A DNA stretch of 64,000 bases from Sporosarcina sp. P34 (GCF_002743375.1 NZ_PDZC01000004.1:124001-188000), one strand, 5' to 3'. Counted from the stretch's first letter, positions 28,099-38,199 are shown. The notes: generated by a model from the sequence alone, not told the origin. Made by a program: numbers and translations.

Positions 28099-28602
28099 AT
28101 GGCTGTGTTGCAAGGGAAAAACTGGACGAACCGAAAAAGTTATCAGAAGAGAAATCTATGGGCGGGTATATTATTCGGACTCGGGTTTGTGGCGTTTTTG
28201 GACGAGACATTATTCCATCAGCTGCTACATTGGCACAAGTTCTATGATAAATCTACAGTGGCGATCGGATTAGTGTCGGATGGTTTATTTCATGCGTTTA
28301 GCTGGTTTGCGACGGTCGGTGGATTGTATTTGGTGGCGGATTTGCGTAGGAGGAATGCGTTATGGCATAAGATGTTCTGGGGTGGCAAGTTACTCGGGGG
28401 CGGAGCGTTCCAATTATATGACGGAACCATTCAACACAAGGTCATGCGTATTCATCAGATTCGTTATCATGTAGACATCGTTCCGTATGACGTCGTTTGG
28501 AACGGTTCTGCGATTGTGATGATTGTGGCCGGCCTGTTGCTTATCAAGTCAGCGCGACAGAATGCACGCTCGGCGGAAAAGCTGGTGCTTCATGCCACAT
28601 GA
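28099..28602 (+). CDS. DUF2243 membrane protein
   Basis: Predicted membrane protein (167 aa) with about four hydrophobic segments and several conserved His residues (DETLFHQLLHWH, IQHKVMRIHQIRYH). The His pattern is typical of DUF2243, whose function is unknown. AAAGGAG precedes the ATG. It overlaps ctaG by 11 nt, so both probably serve the same process in cytochrome oxidase assembly or the envelope; that is inference from pairing. Confidence 0.82.
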   Translation: MAVLQGKNWTNRKSYQKRNLWAGILFGLGFVAFLDETLFHQLLHWHKFYDKSTVAIGLVSDGLFHAFSWFATVGGLYLVADLRRRNALWHKMFWGGKLLGGGAFQLYDGTIQHKVMRIHQIRYHVDIVPYDVVWNGSAIVMIVAGLLLIKSARQNARSAEKLVLHAT

Positions 28603-29425
28603 TTTCTATATCAGTACAACCGATTGGCTATTTGGGATGCTTGCGTTGCTCGCCATCCTATTCTACGGGGTCGCTGTCTTTCATTCCAATCGGCAAAGCC
28701 GTTTACGTAAGTGGCCGCGAAGACGGATCGTGTTGTGGGTAGCGGGTGTACTTGCCTCAGCGAGTGCTGTTGTCGGACCGCTTGCGGAACTGTCACATGA
28801 TTTCTTTACATGGCATATGGCGGGACATCTCTTACTCGGCATGCATGGACCTCTTCTGTTGGCGCTCGCTGCTCCCATGACATTATTGCTCCGGACACTA
28901 CCCGTTCGACAGGCCCGAAAGGTAAGCCACTTGCTAAAAAGCCCACTCGCGGGGTTCTATACACATCCCATCACTGCCTCTATTTTAAATATCGGCGGAC
29001 TGTGGTTGTTATACACGACAGGCTTGTTTGCGGCCATGCACCACCATCTTTGGCTCCATGTCTTGATCCATATGCATGTGTTCGTTGCGGGATATCTATT
29101 TACCATTTCGCTTTTATACATCGATCCCGTATCTCGCCGCTATAGTTACCGATTCCGCACTGTAGTCTTTATTGCAGCTCTGGCGGGACATGGAATCCTA
29201 TCAAAATTCCTCTACGCCTATCCGCCTGCCGGTGTACCCATTGAACAGGCACGCGCAGGAGCTATGCTGATGTATTACGGAGGCGATGCGGTGGATCTCG
29301 TGTTGATCATCTTGTTGTTTAGAAATTGGTATCACTCGGCCAAACGTCAACAGACCCACATTCCGTCCACTACCGACGGCTATGTGTATTCGAATGAAAC
29401 GACGCAAAACGCACCCGCTGGTTAA
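28592..29425 (+). CDS. CtaG-family (caa3-type) cytochrome oxidase assembly protein
   Basis: Multi-pass membrane protein (277 aa, about seven segments) of the Bacillus CtaG type, needed for formation of active caa3 oxidase in Bacillus subtilis. Conserved His motifs include FFTWHMAGHLLLGM and the MHHHLWLHVLIHMH stretch. I chose the ATG at 28592 because the frame above it lies inside the DUF2243 gene; its ribosome site is weak, so translation may depend on the gene before it. The stop codon lies within the terminator loop. Confidence 0.85.
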   Translation: MPHDFYISTTDWLFGMLALLAILFYGVAVFHSNRQSRLRKWPRRRIVLWVAGVLASASAVVGPLAELSHDFFTWHMAGHLLLGMHGPLLLALAAPMTLLLRTLPVRQARKVSHLLKSPLAGFYTHPITASILNIGGLWLLYTTGLFAAMHHHLWLHVLIHMHVFVAGYLFTISLLYIDPVSRRYSYRFRTVVFIAALAGHGILSKFLYAYPPAGVPIEQARAGAMLMYYGGDAVDLVLIILLFRNWYHSAKRQQTHIPSTTDGYVYSNETTQNAPAG

Positions 29426-29440
29426 TGGGTGCGTTTTGTA
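29405..29440 (+). terminator. Terminator of the DUF2243-ctaG pair
   Basis: A perfect 12-bp stem (29405-29416 with 29427-29438) whose loop contains the ctaG stop codon. The right arm ends in TTTTG. Confidence 0.8.
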
Positions 29441-29456
29441 TGTACTATTCAATTCA

Positions 29457-29537
29457 TTAGTCCGGTGTTCCTGTCACAATGGTCTTTTGGGCAACGGCAC
29501 ATAGCTTGCCGATAGTGAACATTTCATTTTGCGTCAT
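29457..29537 (-). pseudogene. Possible MerR-type regulator remnant (26 codons)
   Basis: A short frame starts at an ATG with GGGGGAG just upstream and reads MTQNEMFTIGKLCAVAQKT before soon stopping. The MFTIGKL stretch resembles the beginning of MerR-family HTH regulators. Nothing of the rest of such a gene follows, so it may be a decayed 5' end or a chance frame. Confidence 0.25.
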
Positions 29538-29605
29538 GTTCTCCCCCTATAGACTGTAGGCCTTCACTTGGAATGAAGCGAATATTTTCCATACGCCAAT
29601 CACTA

Positions 29606-29932
29606 TTACGATCTAGGTGCAAACAATATGACGGACACACCAATTAGGCAAATACCGGCCCCTAGGAAATCGTACAAATCAGGAGTTTTTTTATCAATTC
29701 CCCATCCCCATAATACAGATAGGAAGACAAACACGCCTCCATATGCCGCATAGACTCTGCCAAAGGTTGGAAAGGTCTGAAATGTGACCACTACGCCATA
29801 TAAAATTAAGGCAATGCCACCGAATAATCCGAATATCGCGGATTTCCCTTCGCGCAACCATTGCCAAATTAAATAACCTCCACCGATTTCCGCTAAGGCG
29901 GCTAGAAGAAATATCACTACCACTTTCACCAT
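29606..29932 (-). CDS. ynfA: YnfA/UPF0060 small membrane protein
   Basis: A 108-aa protein with four hydrophobic helices, resembling small multidrug resistance transporters. The motifs [18 protein letters not shown] and [12 protein letters not shown] and [14 protein letters not shown] are diagnostic of UPF0060. The physiological substrate is unknown. It stands alone, with a small intergenic gap to ctaG on the other strand. Confidence 0.92.
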   Translation of the reverse strand: MVKVVVIFLLAALAEIGGGYLIWQWLREGKSAIFGLFGGIALILYGVVVTFQTFPTFGRVYAAYGGVFVFLSVLWGWGIDKKTPDLYDFLGAGICLIGVSVILFAPRS

Positions 29933-29954
29933 TAGTAAACCTCCATTTACTCAC

Positions 29955-30377
29955 TTCGGATCATCTAGCCCGAACTACTGCTCCTAGCCATGTAATATGT
30001 ACACACCAATTGGGTAACGTACCTAAGATTTTTTCTTAAAAACTAGTACTCACTATATCATAATTCTGATAATTAAGAATGAGGTTGTTTATATTTTGAA
30101 CAGATGACTTGGTGTGGAGTTAATTAAAATGAAAGATTCAGCTTTTAATGATTGCGGATCTACAGTAAAAGAACCTCTTCATAGATAGGAAAAGGTCCGT
30201 AAAGTAGTATAAATCAAAACATAAAGAACCAAAACAACAGTGTCAATTCAATAATTTACTATTTTCTACGCATTGAGTGGTTTATTAAATGTTAGAAGGA
30301 GATAAATGTAAAAAAACTTCCCAATACTCAATAAGTCTGTACTTTATAAAGACAACTTGCTTAAAATCATATATGGT
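29955..30377. other. Intergenic stretch without a clear gene
   Basis: AT-rich sequence. It holds only a 19-codon frame (30129-30188, plus strand) behind GTGGAG, too short and featureless to call a gene. I see no convincing RNA or repeat. Confidence 0.5.
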
Positions 30378-31133
30378 TTATCGATAATAATTTGTAATCT
30401 CGATTGCATCTATTTGAACAGGCACATTATTGTAATTCAAAACTATTGCATAGGTTTTATTCCGCTGATGAGAAGTTACTGTTCCGTTCTGATCAATTAA
30501 ATCGAATGCTTCATATGTTTTTAAATACAGCATCCCTTTTTCCCTGTAATAGTCCAATATTTCGTTATCATAGAAGTTGAAATAGTATCCTGAGTTTTTA
30601 ATATCATCTATGTACTTAAACATCTCATTGTACGCAGAACTATTTGGAGTTAAAAGTGATGCTACTATACTGAAGTCCAGATTGTTCAATGACTCACTAT
30701 ACATCAAGCGATAGTCTTGATAGAATTCATCCACTAGCTCAAGCATCGGTAACGGTTCATCAACCTCATATTCTTGCGTATTCCCTATAACCGGATCAGA
30801 TTGTACGAATACACTTTCAGATGTCTCCCCCGGATCATCAGCCACCAGTTCGTATTCTTCTTCCACCCACTCATCATCGTAATCTGAATTAGTTGTTGAT
30901 CCACCTAAGACAGATTCTGTCGCCTGTTTTACACTCTTTTTTTTCATCGCAAAATCTTGATCACTGTATAGTATAACAACTACGGCTACTAAGGCACCAA
31001 TCGTCAACACTGCGAAATAAAGCATCTTCGCTACATTATGACTTTTATCTAATTTATAGACAATCGGCTCGCCACAATTCGGACAGTCTTCATGTTTAGG
31101 CTGCAAATGACGGCCACATCTTGTACATTTCAT
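30378..31133 (-). CDS. Zinc-ribbon membrane-anchored protein, TcaA-like
   Basis: Begins with a zinc ribbon (CTRCGRHLQPKHEDCPNCG, Cys at 3, 6, 17 and 20), followed by one membrane helix near residues 35-55, an acidic linker to about 125 and a C-terminal domain that looks NTF2-like, as in TcaA/YvbJ-type proteins. The C-terminal part should be outside the cell. It is divergent from the next gene. Function unknown; related proteins affect envelope stress and glycopeptide response. Confidence 0.7.
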   Translation of the reverse strand: MKCTRCGRHLQPKHEDCPNCGEPIVYKLDKSHNVAKMLYFAVLTIGALVAVVVILYSDQDFAMKKKSVKQATESVLGGSTTNSDYDDEWVEEEYELVADDPGETSESVFVQSDPVIGNTQEYEVDEPLPMLELVDEFYQDYRLMYSESLNNLDFSIVASLLTPNSSAYNEMFKYIDDIKNSGYYFNFYDNEILDYYREKGMLYLKTYEAFDLIDQNGTVTSHQRNKTYAIVLNYNNVPVQIDAIEITNYYR

Positions 31134-31240
31134 ATATTTATGCCACCTTTCTCACAATCCCCAATTAGTCTCATTATACCAGAGAAATTTATGATATAGT
31201 GGTTTAAATAACATAAAGAACTATGGGAGATGACGGTATA

Positions 31241-31663
31241 ATGGACTACATCAGTAAGAAAGGCATGACACACGAAGAAGTAATGCAATTACAGTATGAA
31301 TACAATAATCGTAAGAAAACAAATGCCCTTACGTATGTACTTCTGATTTTCTTCGGCAATTACTTTCTTCACAGATTTTATCTCGGTATTACGCCATATG
31401 CGATTTTCGGTGCAATTTATACGTTATTACTAAATGGTGTAATCATCTATTTCATCAGGGATGCATATATCAATCAAATGATGTTCGATTACATCTTATT
31501 TTTACTCATGCATCCGCACTTTATCATTCTTCCACTCATTCCGTACCTTTGGCTATTGCTTGATCTATTTCGCGTGCCACAGTTGGTTGATTATGCCAAT
31601 CACCAGTCAGAATTGGCATTGGTTCGTGCAATCAAGCGCTCAAGAGATACCCAAGGACATTAA
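31241..31663 (+). CDS. TM2-domain-like membrane protein
   Basis: A 140-aa protein with an N-terminal soluble segment and three or four hydrophobic stretches. FGNYFLHRFYLG near residues 40-51 resembles the TM2 domain hairpin, followed by a long membrane region. The ATG at 31241 is preceded by GGGAG at a long spacing; an ATG 18 nt earlier overlaps that site. The adjacent divergent gene encodes a zinc-ribbon protein. No function can be assigned. Confidence 0.68.
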   Translation: MDYISKKGMTHEEVMQLQYEYNNRKKTNALTYVLLIFFGNYFLHRFYLGITPYAIFGAIYTLLLNGVIIYFIRDAYINQMMFDYILFLLMHPHFIILPLIPYLWLLLDLFRVPQLVDYANHQSELALVRAIKRSRDTQGH

Positions 31664-31723
31664 TAAAACCCCGCCGCTTCCTCAAATGAAGAAGTGGCAG
31701 GGTCCGTACGTTAGACTACGTAC

Positions 31724-32233
31724 TTATTTCGCCAAAGCGATCTCAATATGCGCTAAATGATGCGCTTCATGCCAAGCCAGCTTCGCTACTTTTGTCGCTA
31801 CGGCAATCTCGCCGCTTACTTCATGAGTGAATGTTCGTTGCAGCTGCTCTTCCGTCAGACTATTGCCTAACGCTACAATACGCTCATTGATCCCTTCAAG
31901 CATCTTAATAGAAGGCTCAACTGGTAGCTCATTATCAGGCAGTACAGCCCATTTCTCTTGATCAAAAGCGGGTACTGTTGGATTGTCGTCTGTTAACGCA
32001 AGCTTTAATCGCTGATACATAGTCAACTGCGAGTCTGCAATATGGTGTACCAATTGACGAACTGTCCATGCACCTTCGCGATACGTTTTAGTTAGCTCTT
32101 CGTCATTCAATGAATCTACAGTTCCCCTCAATCGGGTAGTATATGCTTCAATTTCTTGTAACCACTTTTGAATATCTTCCAACGTCACCTGTTCAGGAAC
32201 GTGTAATTCTCCGATCGGAAATTGATTATCCAT
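31724..32233 (-). CDS. bstA: BstA/YfiT-type DinB-fold bacillithiol transferase
   Basis: DinB/YfiT four-helix protein (169 aa) with the expected metal-binding His set: VRQLVHHIADS in the middle and WHEAHHLAHI near the C terminus. Bacillus subtilis YfiT/BstA uses bacillithiol for detoxification, and the phrase GAWTVRQLVHHIADSQ fits that branch. It stands alone, 61 nt from the convergent TM2-like gene. Confidence 0.82.
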   Translation of the reverse strand: MDNQFPIGELHVPEQVTLEDIQKWLQEIEAYTTRLRGTVDSLNDEELTKTYREGAWTVRQLVHHIADSQLTMYQRLKLALTDDNPTVPAFDQEKWAVLPDNELPVEPSIKMLEGINERIVALGNSLTEEQLQRTFTHEVSGEIAVATKVAKLAWHEAHHLAHIEIALAK

Positions 32234-32364
32234 TACAAAACCCCCTCTTCATTGCCTTCATTATCCCATAAACTATCTAATTATTCTATTTATACAAAAA
32301 TATATAAAAGAAACGCTTCACATGTCAATAGATAGCCTCGATAGGCATCTACAGCGTCTTATAT

Positions 32365-32784
32365 TTATTGACCTGTTTTAGAGAAATGTGCAATCCTTGC
32401 GCCTATTTCATCGCGTACACGCTGGAAGAATTCCCATTTTTCTTCATCTGCTCCTTCTGCTTTTGCAGGATCATCAAATCCCCAATGATCACGTTTTACA
32501 TGAGGCGGTGACATCGGACACTTGTCGGCGGCATCCCCACAAAGAGTGATGACAACATCTGCATTGTTTAAGATTTGCGGATCAATGATATCCGAAGTTT
32601 GATTCGAAATGTCGATGCCAACTTCATTCATAGCTTTTACTGCATTTGGATTCACGCCATGCGCTTCAACTCCCGCACTAAGGACTTGCCATTCTTCTCC
32701 TAGATACTTTTTGCCCCACCCTTCTGCCATTTGGCTACGGCATGAATTGCCTGTACATAAGAAATAAAGTGTTTTTTTCGACAT
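32365..32784 (-). CDS. arsC: Thioredoxin-coupled arsenate reductase ArsC
   Basis: Reduces arsenate to arsenite using the phosphatase-like loop CTGNSCRS (Cys10 to Ser17) and two further Cys residues in CGDAADKC, the set needed for thioredoxin recycling. At 139 aa it is the normal length for the Staphylococcus/Bacillus type. It is the third gene of an arsR-arsB-arsC operon, 15 nt after arsB. Confidence 0.95.
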   Translation of the reverse strand: MSKKTLYFLCTGNSCRSQMAEGWGKKYLGEEWQVLSAGVEAHGVNPNAVKAMNEVGIDISNQTSDIIDPQILNNADVVITLCGDAADKCPMSPPHVKRDHWGFDDPAKAEGADEEKWEFFQRVRDEIGARIAHFSKTGQ

Positions 32785-32799
32785 AATGAAATCTCCTTC

Positions 32800-34092
32800 T
32801 TATTGTATAATTGACAGCCATAGATACAGTCCGATTAGCGTAATCAGGAGTGTAGGGACTGTTAGAATAATACCAATTTTAAAATAGCTACCCCAAGAAA
32901 TTTTCACACCTTTTTGAGATAGTACATGCAACCATAATAAGGTGGCCAATGAACCGATTGGTGTGATTTTGGGACCTAAATCAGATCCAATAATATTTGC
33001 GTAAATCAACGCTTCGCGAATAGGACCTGTCGTAGTTGTGTCCGATATTGCTAACGCGTTAATCATGACCGTAGGCATATTATTCATAAGTGATGACAGT
33101 ATCGCTGCAATAAAGCCCATCGAAATCGTTGCGACAAAGAGTCCTTGATCGGCTGCCGTTTGAATGACATCCGCCAATACACCCGTTAGACCGACATTAC
33201 GCAATCCGTATACTACAACATACATCCCAACAGAGAAGAATACGATCGCCCAAGGTGCACCTTTAAGCACTTGTTTCGTGTGAACAGCTGGACTTTTTTG
33301 TGCCATAGCCATAAAGAATATCGCCGTAAGCCCCGCAATGATAGATACAGGCAACCCCGTAAACCCACTAGAGAAATATCCTATAAGTAATACACCTAAA
33401 ATTACCCAAGCAAGTCGAAACAACTTGAGGTCTTTGATCGCATCTTTCGGTTTTTTTAAATCTGATACTTCATAGTCTTTCGGAATACTTTTACGGAAGA
33501 ATAACAACAACACTAAAATACTGGCAACTAATGCAAATACATTCGGGACGATCATTCTAGATGCATATTCAACAAATCCAATATCAAAAAAATCTGCTGA
33601 AACAATATTCACTAAGTTACTTACGACTAATGGTAATGAAGTAGTGTCAGCGATAAAACCGCTGGCCATAATAAATGGAAAAATCATTTTTTCATTGAAA
33701 TTCAAATTTCGTACCATTGAAAGTACAATGGGCGTTAATATAAGGGCCGCCCCATCGTTTGCGAACAGAGCGGCAACGACTGCACCTAGAAGACTGACAT
33801 AAATAAACATGCGAATACCGCTGCCTTTGGCTAATCTAGCCATATGTAGGGCCGACCACTCGAAAAAACCAATTTCATCTAAGATTAAGGAAATAATGAT
33901 GATCGCGATGAAAGCAAGCGTAGCATTCCATACAATCCCAGTTACATCCATAACATCTTGGAAGTTCACTACCCCAACTAACAATGCGATGATCGCACCA
34001 ATACAGGCAGACCATCCGATCGAGAAGTTTCTAGGCTGCCAAATGACAAAAATAAGTGTGATGATGAAAATCAATGATGCAGTTATAGCCAA
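32800..34092 (-). CDS. arsB: Arsenite efflux membrane protein ArsB
   Basis: Multi-pass exporter (430 aa) that removes arsenite or antimonite. The motifs [18 protein letters not shown] and [20 protein letters not shown] are strongly characteristic of ArsB. The start is TTG at 34092 with GGAGG 10 nt upstream. It lies 15 nt after arsR. Confidence 0.94.
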   Translation of the reverse strand: MAITASLIFIITLIFVIWQPRNFSIGWSACIGAIIALLVGVVNFQDVMDVTGIVWNATLAFIAIIIISLILDEIGFFEWSALHMARLAKGSGIRMFIYVSLLGAVVAALFANDGAALILTPIVLSMVRNLNFNEKMIFPFIMASGFIADTTSLPLVVSNLVNIVSADFFDIGFVEYASRMIVPNVFALVASILVLLLFFRKSIPKDYEVSDLKKPKDAIKDLKLFRLAWVILGVLLIGYFSSGFTGLPVSIIAGLTAIFFMAMAQKSPAVHTKQVLKGAPWAIVFFSVGMYVVVYGLRNVGLTGVLADVIQTAADQGLFVATISMGFIAAILSSLMNNMPTVMINALAISDTTTTGPIREALIYANIIGSDLGPKITPIGSLATLLWLHVLSQKGVKISWGSYFKIGIILTVPTLLITLIGLYLWLSIIQ

Positions 34093-34107
34093 CGTACTTT
34101 CTCCTCC

Positions 34108-34455
34108 TTATTCACAACAAATCCGAAGCCCTTGCGCTTCCAATTCAGCGATAGATTCATTCTGTTCTGGAAGCTGTTCAAGGATGCTTTGAATAAACGG
34201 GTAATCTTCATGATCTTCATTGATCGAGAAGAAAACCCATTGACCTCTACGTTCTTCTTTAACCAACTCAATATCTCGAAGTTTACGTAAGTGCTGGCTA
34301 ATCGCTGGCTGACTCATTTTAAAAATCGCAACAAATTCACAAACACAGCATTCATGTGACTTGAGTAACTTCATCATCGTCAACCGTGTGGGGTCTCCTA
34401 GCAATTTTAATAGTCGTGATGCGCGTTGTAGATCAACCGTAACAAGTGTATTCAT
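34108..34455 (-). CDS. arsR: ArsR-family metalloregulator
   Basis: Winged-helix repressor (115 aa) that should release the ars promoter on binding arsenite. The metal-site helix holds HECCVCEF, close to the ELCVC form, and another Cys pair ends the protein. The recognition helix includes QPAISQHLRKL. The ATG at 34455 follows GGAGGGATGG; the open frame above it is upstream DNA. Confidence 0.93.
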   Translation of the reverse strand: MNTLVTVDLQRASRLLKLLGDPTRLTMMKLLKSHECCVCEFVAIFKMSQPAISQHLRKLRDIELVKEERRGQWVFFSINEDHEDYPFIQSILEQLPEQNESIAELEAQGLRICCE

Positions 34456-34479
34456 AGTCCATCCCTCCACTTCTTCACT

Positions 34480-34497
34480 AGCATATAATGATATGCT
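34480..34497. promoter_or_regulatory. Candidate ArsR operator
   Basis: Perfect dyad AGCATAT-N4-ATATGCT, 25-42 bp upstream of the arsR start. Its position over the expected promoter and its symmetry fit an ArsR operator. Confidence 0.6.
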
Positions 34498-34610
34498 TAT
34501 ATACGCAAGTGGAATAATAAATACAGCCCTCATCGTTTTATGTATTCCAGTCAATGAAAAAGGGCTCCCTCTCGTCATACTGACAATGTAGGAACCCCTT
34601 ACCTATCTAG

Positions 34611-34865
34611 TTATCGCCTTTTCCGAGCCGCCTTCATAATGTAACTGACAACTATGACAAAAATCAGCGCCCCTACAATAGAAGGTACAACATAAAATTC
34701 TCCTAAGCGCGGTCCCCAACTGCCGAATAAACTCCCGCCAATCCACGCACCTATGATTCCCGTAATAATATTGCCGACGATACCGCCTGGGACACTTTTG
34801 CCGATAATCAGACTAGCAAACCATCCAATCACACCGCCAATTATTAAATATAAAAGGATACTCAT
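34611..34865 (-). CDS. GlsB/YeaQ/YmgE-type small membrane protein
   Basis: An 84-aa protein with three hydrophobic helices and the glycine-rich GGVIGWFASLIIG and GNIITGIIGAWIGG motifs of the transglycosylase-associated (GlsB/YeaQ) family. Members are often stress-induced; biochemical role unknown. The ATG at 34865 follows AAGGGG; an in-frame ATG 27 nt earlier lacks a site. An imperfect hairpin with a T run (34556-34600) lies downstream. Confidence 0.88.
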   Translation of the reverse strand: MSILLYLIIGGVIGWFASLIIGKSVPGGIVGNIITGIIGAWIGGSLFGSWGPRLGEFYVVPSIVGALIFVIVVSYIMKAARKRR

Positions 34866-35106
34866 TTCACACACCCCTTCTCCTATTTTCAAACGTATTT
34901 AGTACTCAAATTGCGAACAGGATAATGAAGTAATCGAGTGACACCTTATTAGCAATCTATTCCTTGTTACAGCATAGTATTCGCCAAATAAAAATCTGTG
35001 TAGGTATATTTGTGCGAAAAGTACCGCTCGTACGTTCCGATGGTAGCGGATGATATAATGTACTACAGTACTTAACATACGTAATAAGAATTGGAGGTTA
35101 TAACGG

Positions 35107-35955
35107 TATGCGATCTCTTTAACAGCTATTATTTGTAAATGGTTTAATTGCCCCTGGTATTTGCTGTACTCTTTATCACGCTCTCCGGGAATTCCCGATT
35201 ACCTATACATTAGCAGCGTTTGCCACTTTGACAGCGGTCGCCATGGTCGAAGTCATCCATAGCAACTACTAATTTGTTTTTTTATTCGACTCGGTATGAC
35301 TACCATTGGTTTGCTCGTGTCCACCGTAGTGAATATGTTGGTCTTCCCACCTAACCACAGAAGAGATATTGTAGAAAATATCCAACGTATTAGTGAGCGA
35401 GCGGGAACTATATTGGAACGAACATTCCGAACGATTATATATGACGCACACACAAACCATCTAAATGAGCTAGAGACTACCAAGCAACTTACGAAAGAAA
35501 TTAGGAAAACCGAAGCATTGATTCATTTTCAACGTAATGAATCCAAATTGTATCCGTGGGTCAGAGGGAAAGAAAAAGAACTGCTCATGGCTAAAAAACA
35601 GTTATTATTTCTACATAATCTCGAATATCATTTGGGTGCTTTATTGAACATACCGGAACAGTACATTTCCTGGACGCCGGCAGAACGCGATCGAATCATG
35701 CACGCTGTAACGGAGCTTGCCGACGACTTAACGCATTCCATTGACTACAATCCGAAGAAGCATGCGTCGCAATTAAAAAACATTACTGACCTATTCTGGG
35801 ACGACAATAAGGAAATCACCACTAGTGAGGAAAGACATCCAAGCCAATTCCCACCCGAGTTTGTCGTTCTCTATGAACTGATCACTATTTATAACTTAGT
35901 GGATCAGTTTTACAAACCTTCTAGTGTGAAATTAACGCCTGATGCTGAAAAATAA
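35107..35955 (+). pseudogene. Degraded aromatic acid exporter family (ArAE/FUSC) gene
   Basis: GGAGG precedes an ATG at 35107, but the frame stops after four codons. Fragments of membrane helices follow in other frames, with a TAA at 35270 region and a frameshift near a T run at 35277-35284. From 35296 an open frame of 219 codons continues (MTTIGLLVSTVVNMLVFPP), matching the end of the membrane part and the cytoplasmic domain of ArAE proteins. The N-terminal membrane part is only about half the usual length, so the gene looks inactive. Confidence 0.72.
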
Positions 35956-36071
35956 AGATCGCTTTACCAGACTAATTGGTTCGGTTGATGGAGAGAGAAA
36001 CGATACTAACAAGTCAAATAACAACCGATTCAGCACATGTTTTATAGATGAATTAACCATAAAGAAGCAAA

Positions 36072-36372
36072 GAAAGAGGTTGGGACAGAACAGAAAAAAC
36101 GTAAGGGGAATGAGTCCTTTACGCTTTTTTCTGTTCTTATCAGTAAATATTTTTTAGAGTGCCAGAGTGTACCGAAACGGAGAAAGGCCGACTCCTGAAG
36201 GATCAGCGTGCGTCTTGAGACCCTGGACAGGTGCCTTAATTTCTGCAAAGTACACAGAAATACGGCAAAGCGAACCCTTCGTTGTTCGCTTGGCTCAAGC
36301 CACGCCCCTCGGAAAGCGTGCCTTTCGGAGTGCAAGGAAACGGGGTGAGATAATTATGTCCCAGCCTCTTTC
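36072..36372. mobile_element. About 300-bp MITE-like element with 16-bp inverted ends
   Basis: GAAAGAGGTTGGGACA at 36072-36087 is matched by its reverse complement, with one difference, at 36357-36372. Inside are a long hairpin (36083-36137) and a GC-rich stretch (about 36160-36350) in inverse orientation to the repeat at 51.3 kb. No gene is evident inside. Similar GAGGYTGGGACA ends occur in repeats of other Firmicutes. No clear target duplication is visible. Confidence 0.55.
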
Positions 36373-36404
36373 CATTTATCTTATTTCATAAAATACATTT
36401 CGTA

Positions 36405-36438
36405 TCACTTGTTCCACAATCGGCCCCGATTGTGGAAG
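36405..36438 (+). terminator. Palindromic terminator made of junction-like sequence
   Basis: TTCCACAATCGG and its reverse complement flank two bases, followed by GTTTTTTA. The stem resembles the CCACAATCGGGCC found in the cassette junctions near 58 kb. Confidence 0.6.
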
Positions 36439-36672
36439 TTTTTTATCGTTGTACTGCGCAAATGAAAATTTGTTGTTCTTAAAGACAAGGACCTTAGAGA
36501 CTACAAGAGAGAGTGGGTTAATCCTTTACATCTTCCTTGCATATTTCACTAACTGGCTGCCATAACGCGATGTTTTCTATATTTTTCGGTCCAAGCTCAT
36601 GACAATTTTCACATTGAGGCTTTGAATTTCTTTATTTTTTGCATTAAACCCTAATACATCCTTTAGAGATAA

Positions 36673-37341
36673 CTACTTACTTTGTCGTTTGTTAACTTCA
36701 ATCGTAATAAACTCCGGCAAATAGTTGGGAGTACATCCTTTTGATACTACTTCATCTTTGTAAAGACCCGTCTTCTCACCCAGTTTAATACAACGTGCAC
36801 GATTAATTTCATCATAAACGCCTATCCAGCCTGCGGTGAAATTCATAGCCCATTGAACTTCCGGTTCTTCCTGCGTAATTCTAGCTTCTAATGCAGATAG
36901 CAAGTCTGCGGTGTTATCCGGCGGTGTTTGTCCAGTCCATCTCAATCGCCCTTGATAATACCAGAAAGTCCGCCTTTGAAGAGCAGAAGGACTATTTTGC
37001 CATGACTCCATCAATGCAATTTTCTTCTTGTCTTTGGCGAGCTGATTAGCCATTAACCAATCCATTAAGTAATTTCGCTCATCAAAAGAATGATTCTGCA
37101 TATCTTGATCCAGCTTATTTAGTACATCTTGTGAAAGAAGTTTTTTGTCCATAATTAAAATTGCTAGTAGTCTGGGCAAAAACTCTTCCGTTGACCAAAG
37201 TTCCATAGCTAATTCGTGATCTTTTTTAATGCCCTTCGCGATTTTTCTTAAGTCGCCTAGCTTAGTGTTACTATTAATCTGAGATAGAATATTTTCTGCT
37301 TTTGAAGAGGATTTTAATTGTACATCTTTTTTTTCATCCAT
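36673..37341 (-). CDS. AlkD-like DNA alkylation repair family protein
   Basis: A helical repeat protein of 222 aa resembling the PF08713 DNA alkylation repair family, with ELWSTEEFLPRLLAILIMD and ERNYLMDWLMANQL. AAGGAG is 9 nt upstream of the chosen ATG (37341). I cannot confirm the catalytic Asp/Trp set of AlkD glycosylases, so repair activity is uncertain. It is alone on the minus strand before a DUF1801 gene. Confidence 0.62.
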   Translation of the reverse strand: MDEKKDVQLKSSSKAENILSQINSNTKLGDLRKIAKGIKKDHELAMELWSTEEFLPRLLAILIMDKKLLSQDVLNKLDQDMQNHSFDERNYLMDWLMANQLAKDKKKIALMESWQNSPSALQRRTFWYYQGRLRWTGQTPPDNTADLLSALEARITQEEPEVQWAMNFTAGWIGVYDEINRARCIKLGEKTGLYKDEVVSKGCTPNYLPEFITIEVNKRQSK

Positions 37342-37436
37342 TTTATACAACTCCTTTAGTAGAGCCATTTGTTGAATAATGCAAATGTCGCATATTCAAC
37401 AAGCATTCACGGCTATAGAATAATGTAAGCATTACC

Positions 37437-37859
37437 TCATTCATAAGGATTAAGACTCTGATATTTTTCTACTGTATGTTTAATTAAATCTTTTAAAACA
37501 TTGGCATCAATATCAGCTAATTTATTTACATAAATGCAAGCCTTACTCTTCGTGTGTTTACCGAAGTTTTCTAATAATTCTTCTCTTTCTTCACTTTCAT
37601 AGTCTAAATAAAGGCTAATCTTTTTCTTTCTCGGTGAAAAACCCACTAAAGGCGCATCCCCTTCGCGTCCTGATACATATTTATAGTGATAGCTACCAAA
37701 CCCTATTATACTAGGACCCCACATTTTTGCTTCGTAACCAGTCACCTCTTCAAAGATAGCTAATAAATGATAGGCATCGATCTTCTTCTTCTCATTTTCC
37801 ACACTTTCAATAAAGTCAGTTACACTATTTTCGTTTTCTTTCATCTTCGGTTCATTCAT
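37437..37859 (-). CDS. DUF1801 domain protein
   Basis: Soluble 140-aa protein with the DUF1801 core (IDAYHLLAIFEEVTGYEAKMW, then GFGSYHYKY and VGFSPRKKKISLYL). This family, related to YdhG, has no settled function. GGAGAGGGG precedes the ATG at 37859. A cassette-type junction (37928-37978) lies just upstream. Confidence 0.82.
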   Translation of the reverse strand: MNEPKMKENENSVTDFIESVENEKKKIDAYHLLAIFEEVTGYEAKMWGPSIIGFGSYHYKYVSGREGDAPLVGFSPRKKKISLYLDYESEEREELLENFGKHTKSKACIYVNKLADIDANVLKDLIKHTVEKYQSLNPYE

Positions 37860-37927
37860 ATATACAATCCCCTCTCCTACTCTCAGTATATATACTTGTT
37901 TATACAATTTTTATCAATAGTAAATTA

Positions 37928-37978
37928 AATGTCCCGTTTACATGATCTGGACACGATCACTTATAAAGCAATCGCATC
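37928..37978 (-). repeat. Outlying cassette-type junction
   Basis: Contains TGTCCCGTTT and, 42 bp on, AATCGCATCCG, the two ends of the junction core seen repeatedly at 51-59 kb. As there, it lies 5' of a minus-strand gene. Confidence 0.6.
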
Positions 37979-38000
37979 CGATAAAGGCAAAGTGGTTAAG

Positions 38001-38199
38001 ATTCGTTGACTTGCGCTCCAACCGGACGCGTTCCCGAGGGCGGGCAGTGAACCACACCCCTCGCGTTGCTCGCCGGGTGTTTCACTTGTCAAAGCAAAGA
38101 TGTGCTCCTTCTCGCTACGCTTCACTCGCAAAAGCCGTTCTTCGTTACGGCTCTCGCTAATCCTCTTGAGAGTCGCCAGCTGTAGCGAAGATCAACTAA
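38001..38199. repeat. GC-rich intergenic repeat, diverged copy
   Basis: Begins CGTTGAC and ends AACTAAG, with GCGTTCCCGAGGGCGGGC near the left and GAGAGTCGCC near the right. The plan matches the repeat at 51276-51405 and the inverse one at about 36160-36350. Such TTTCCGCGGGC-type repeats are common between genes in Bacillus-like genomes. No coding is evident. Confidence 0.65.
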
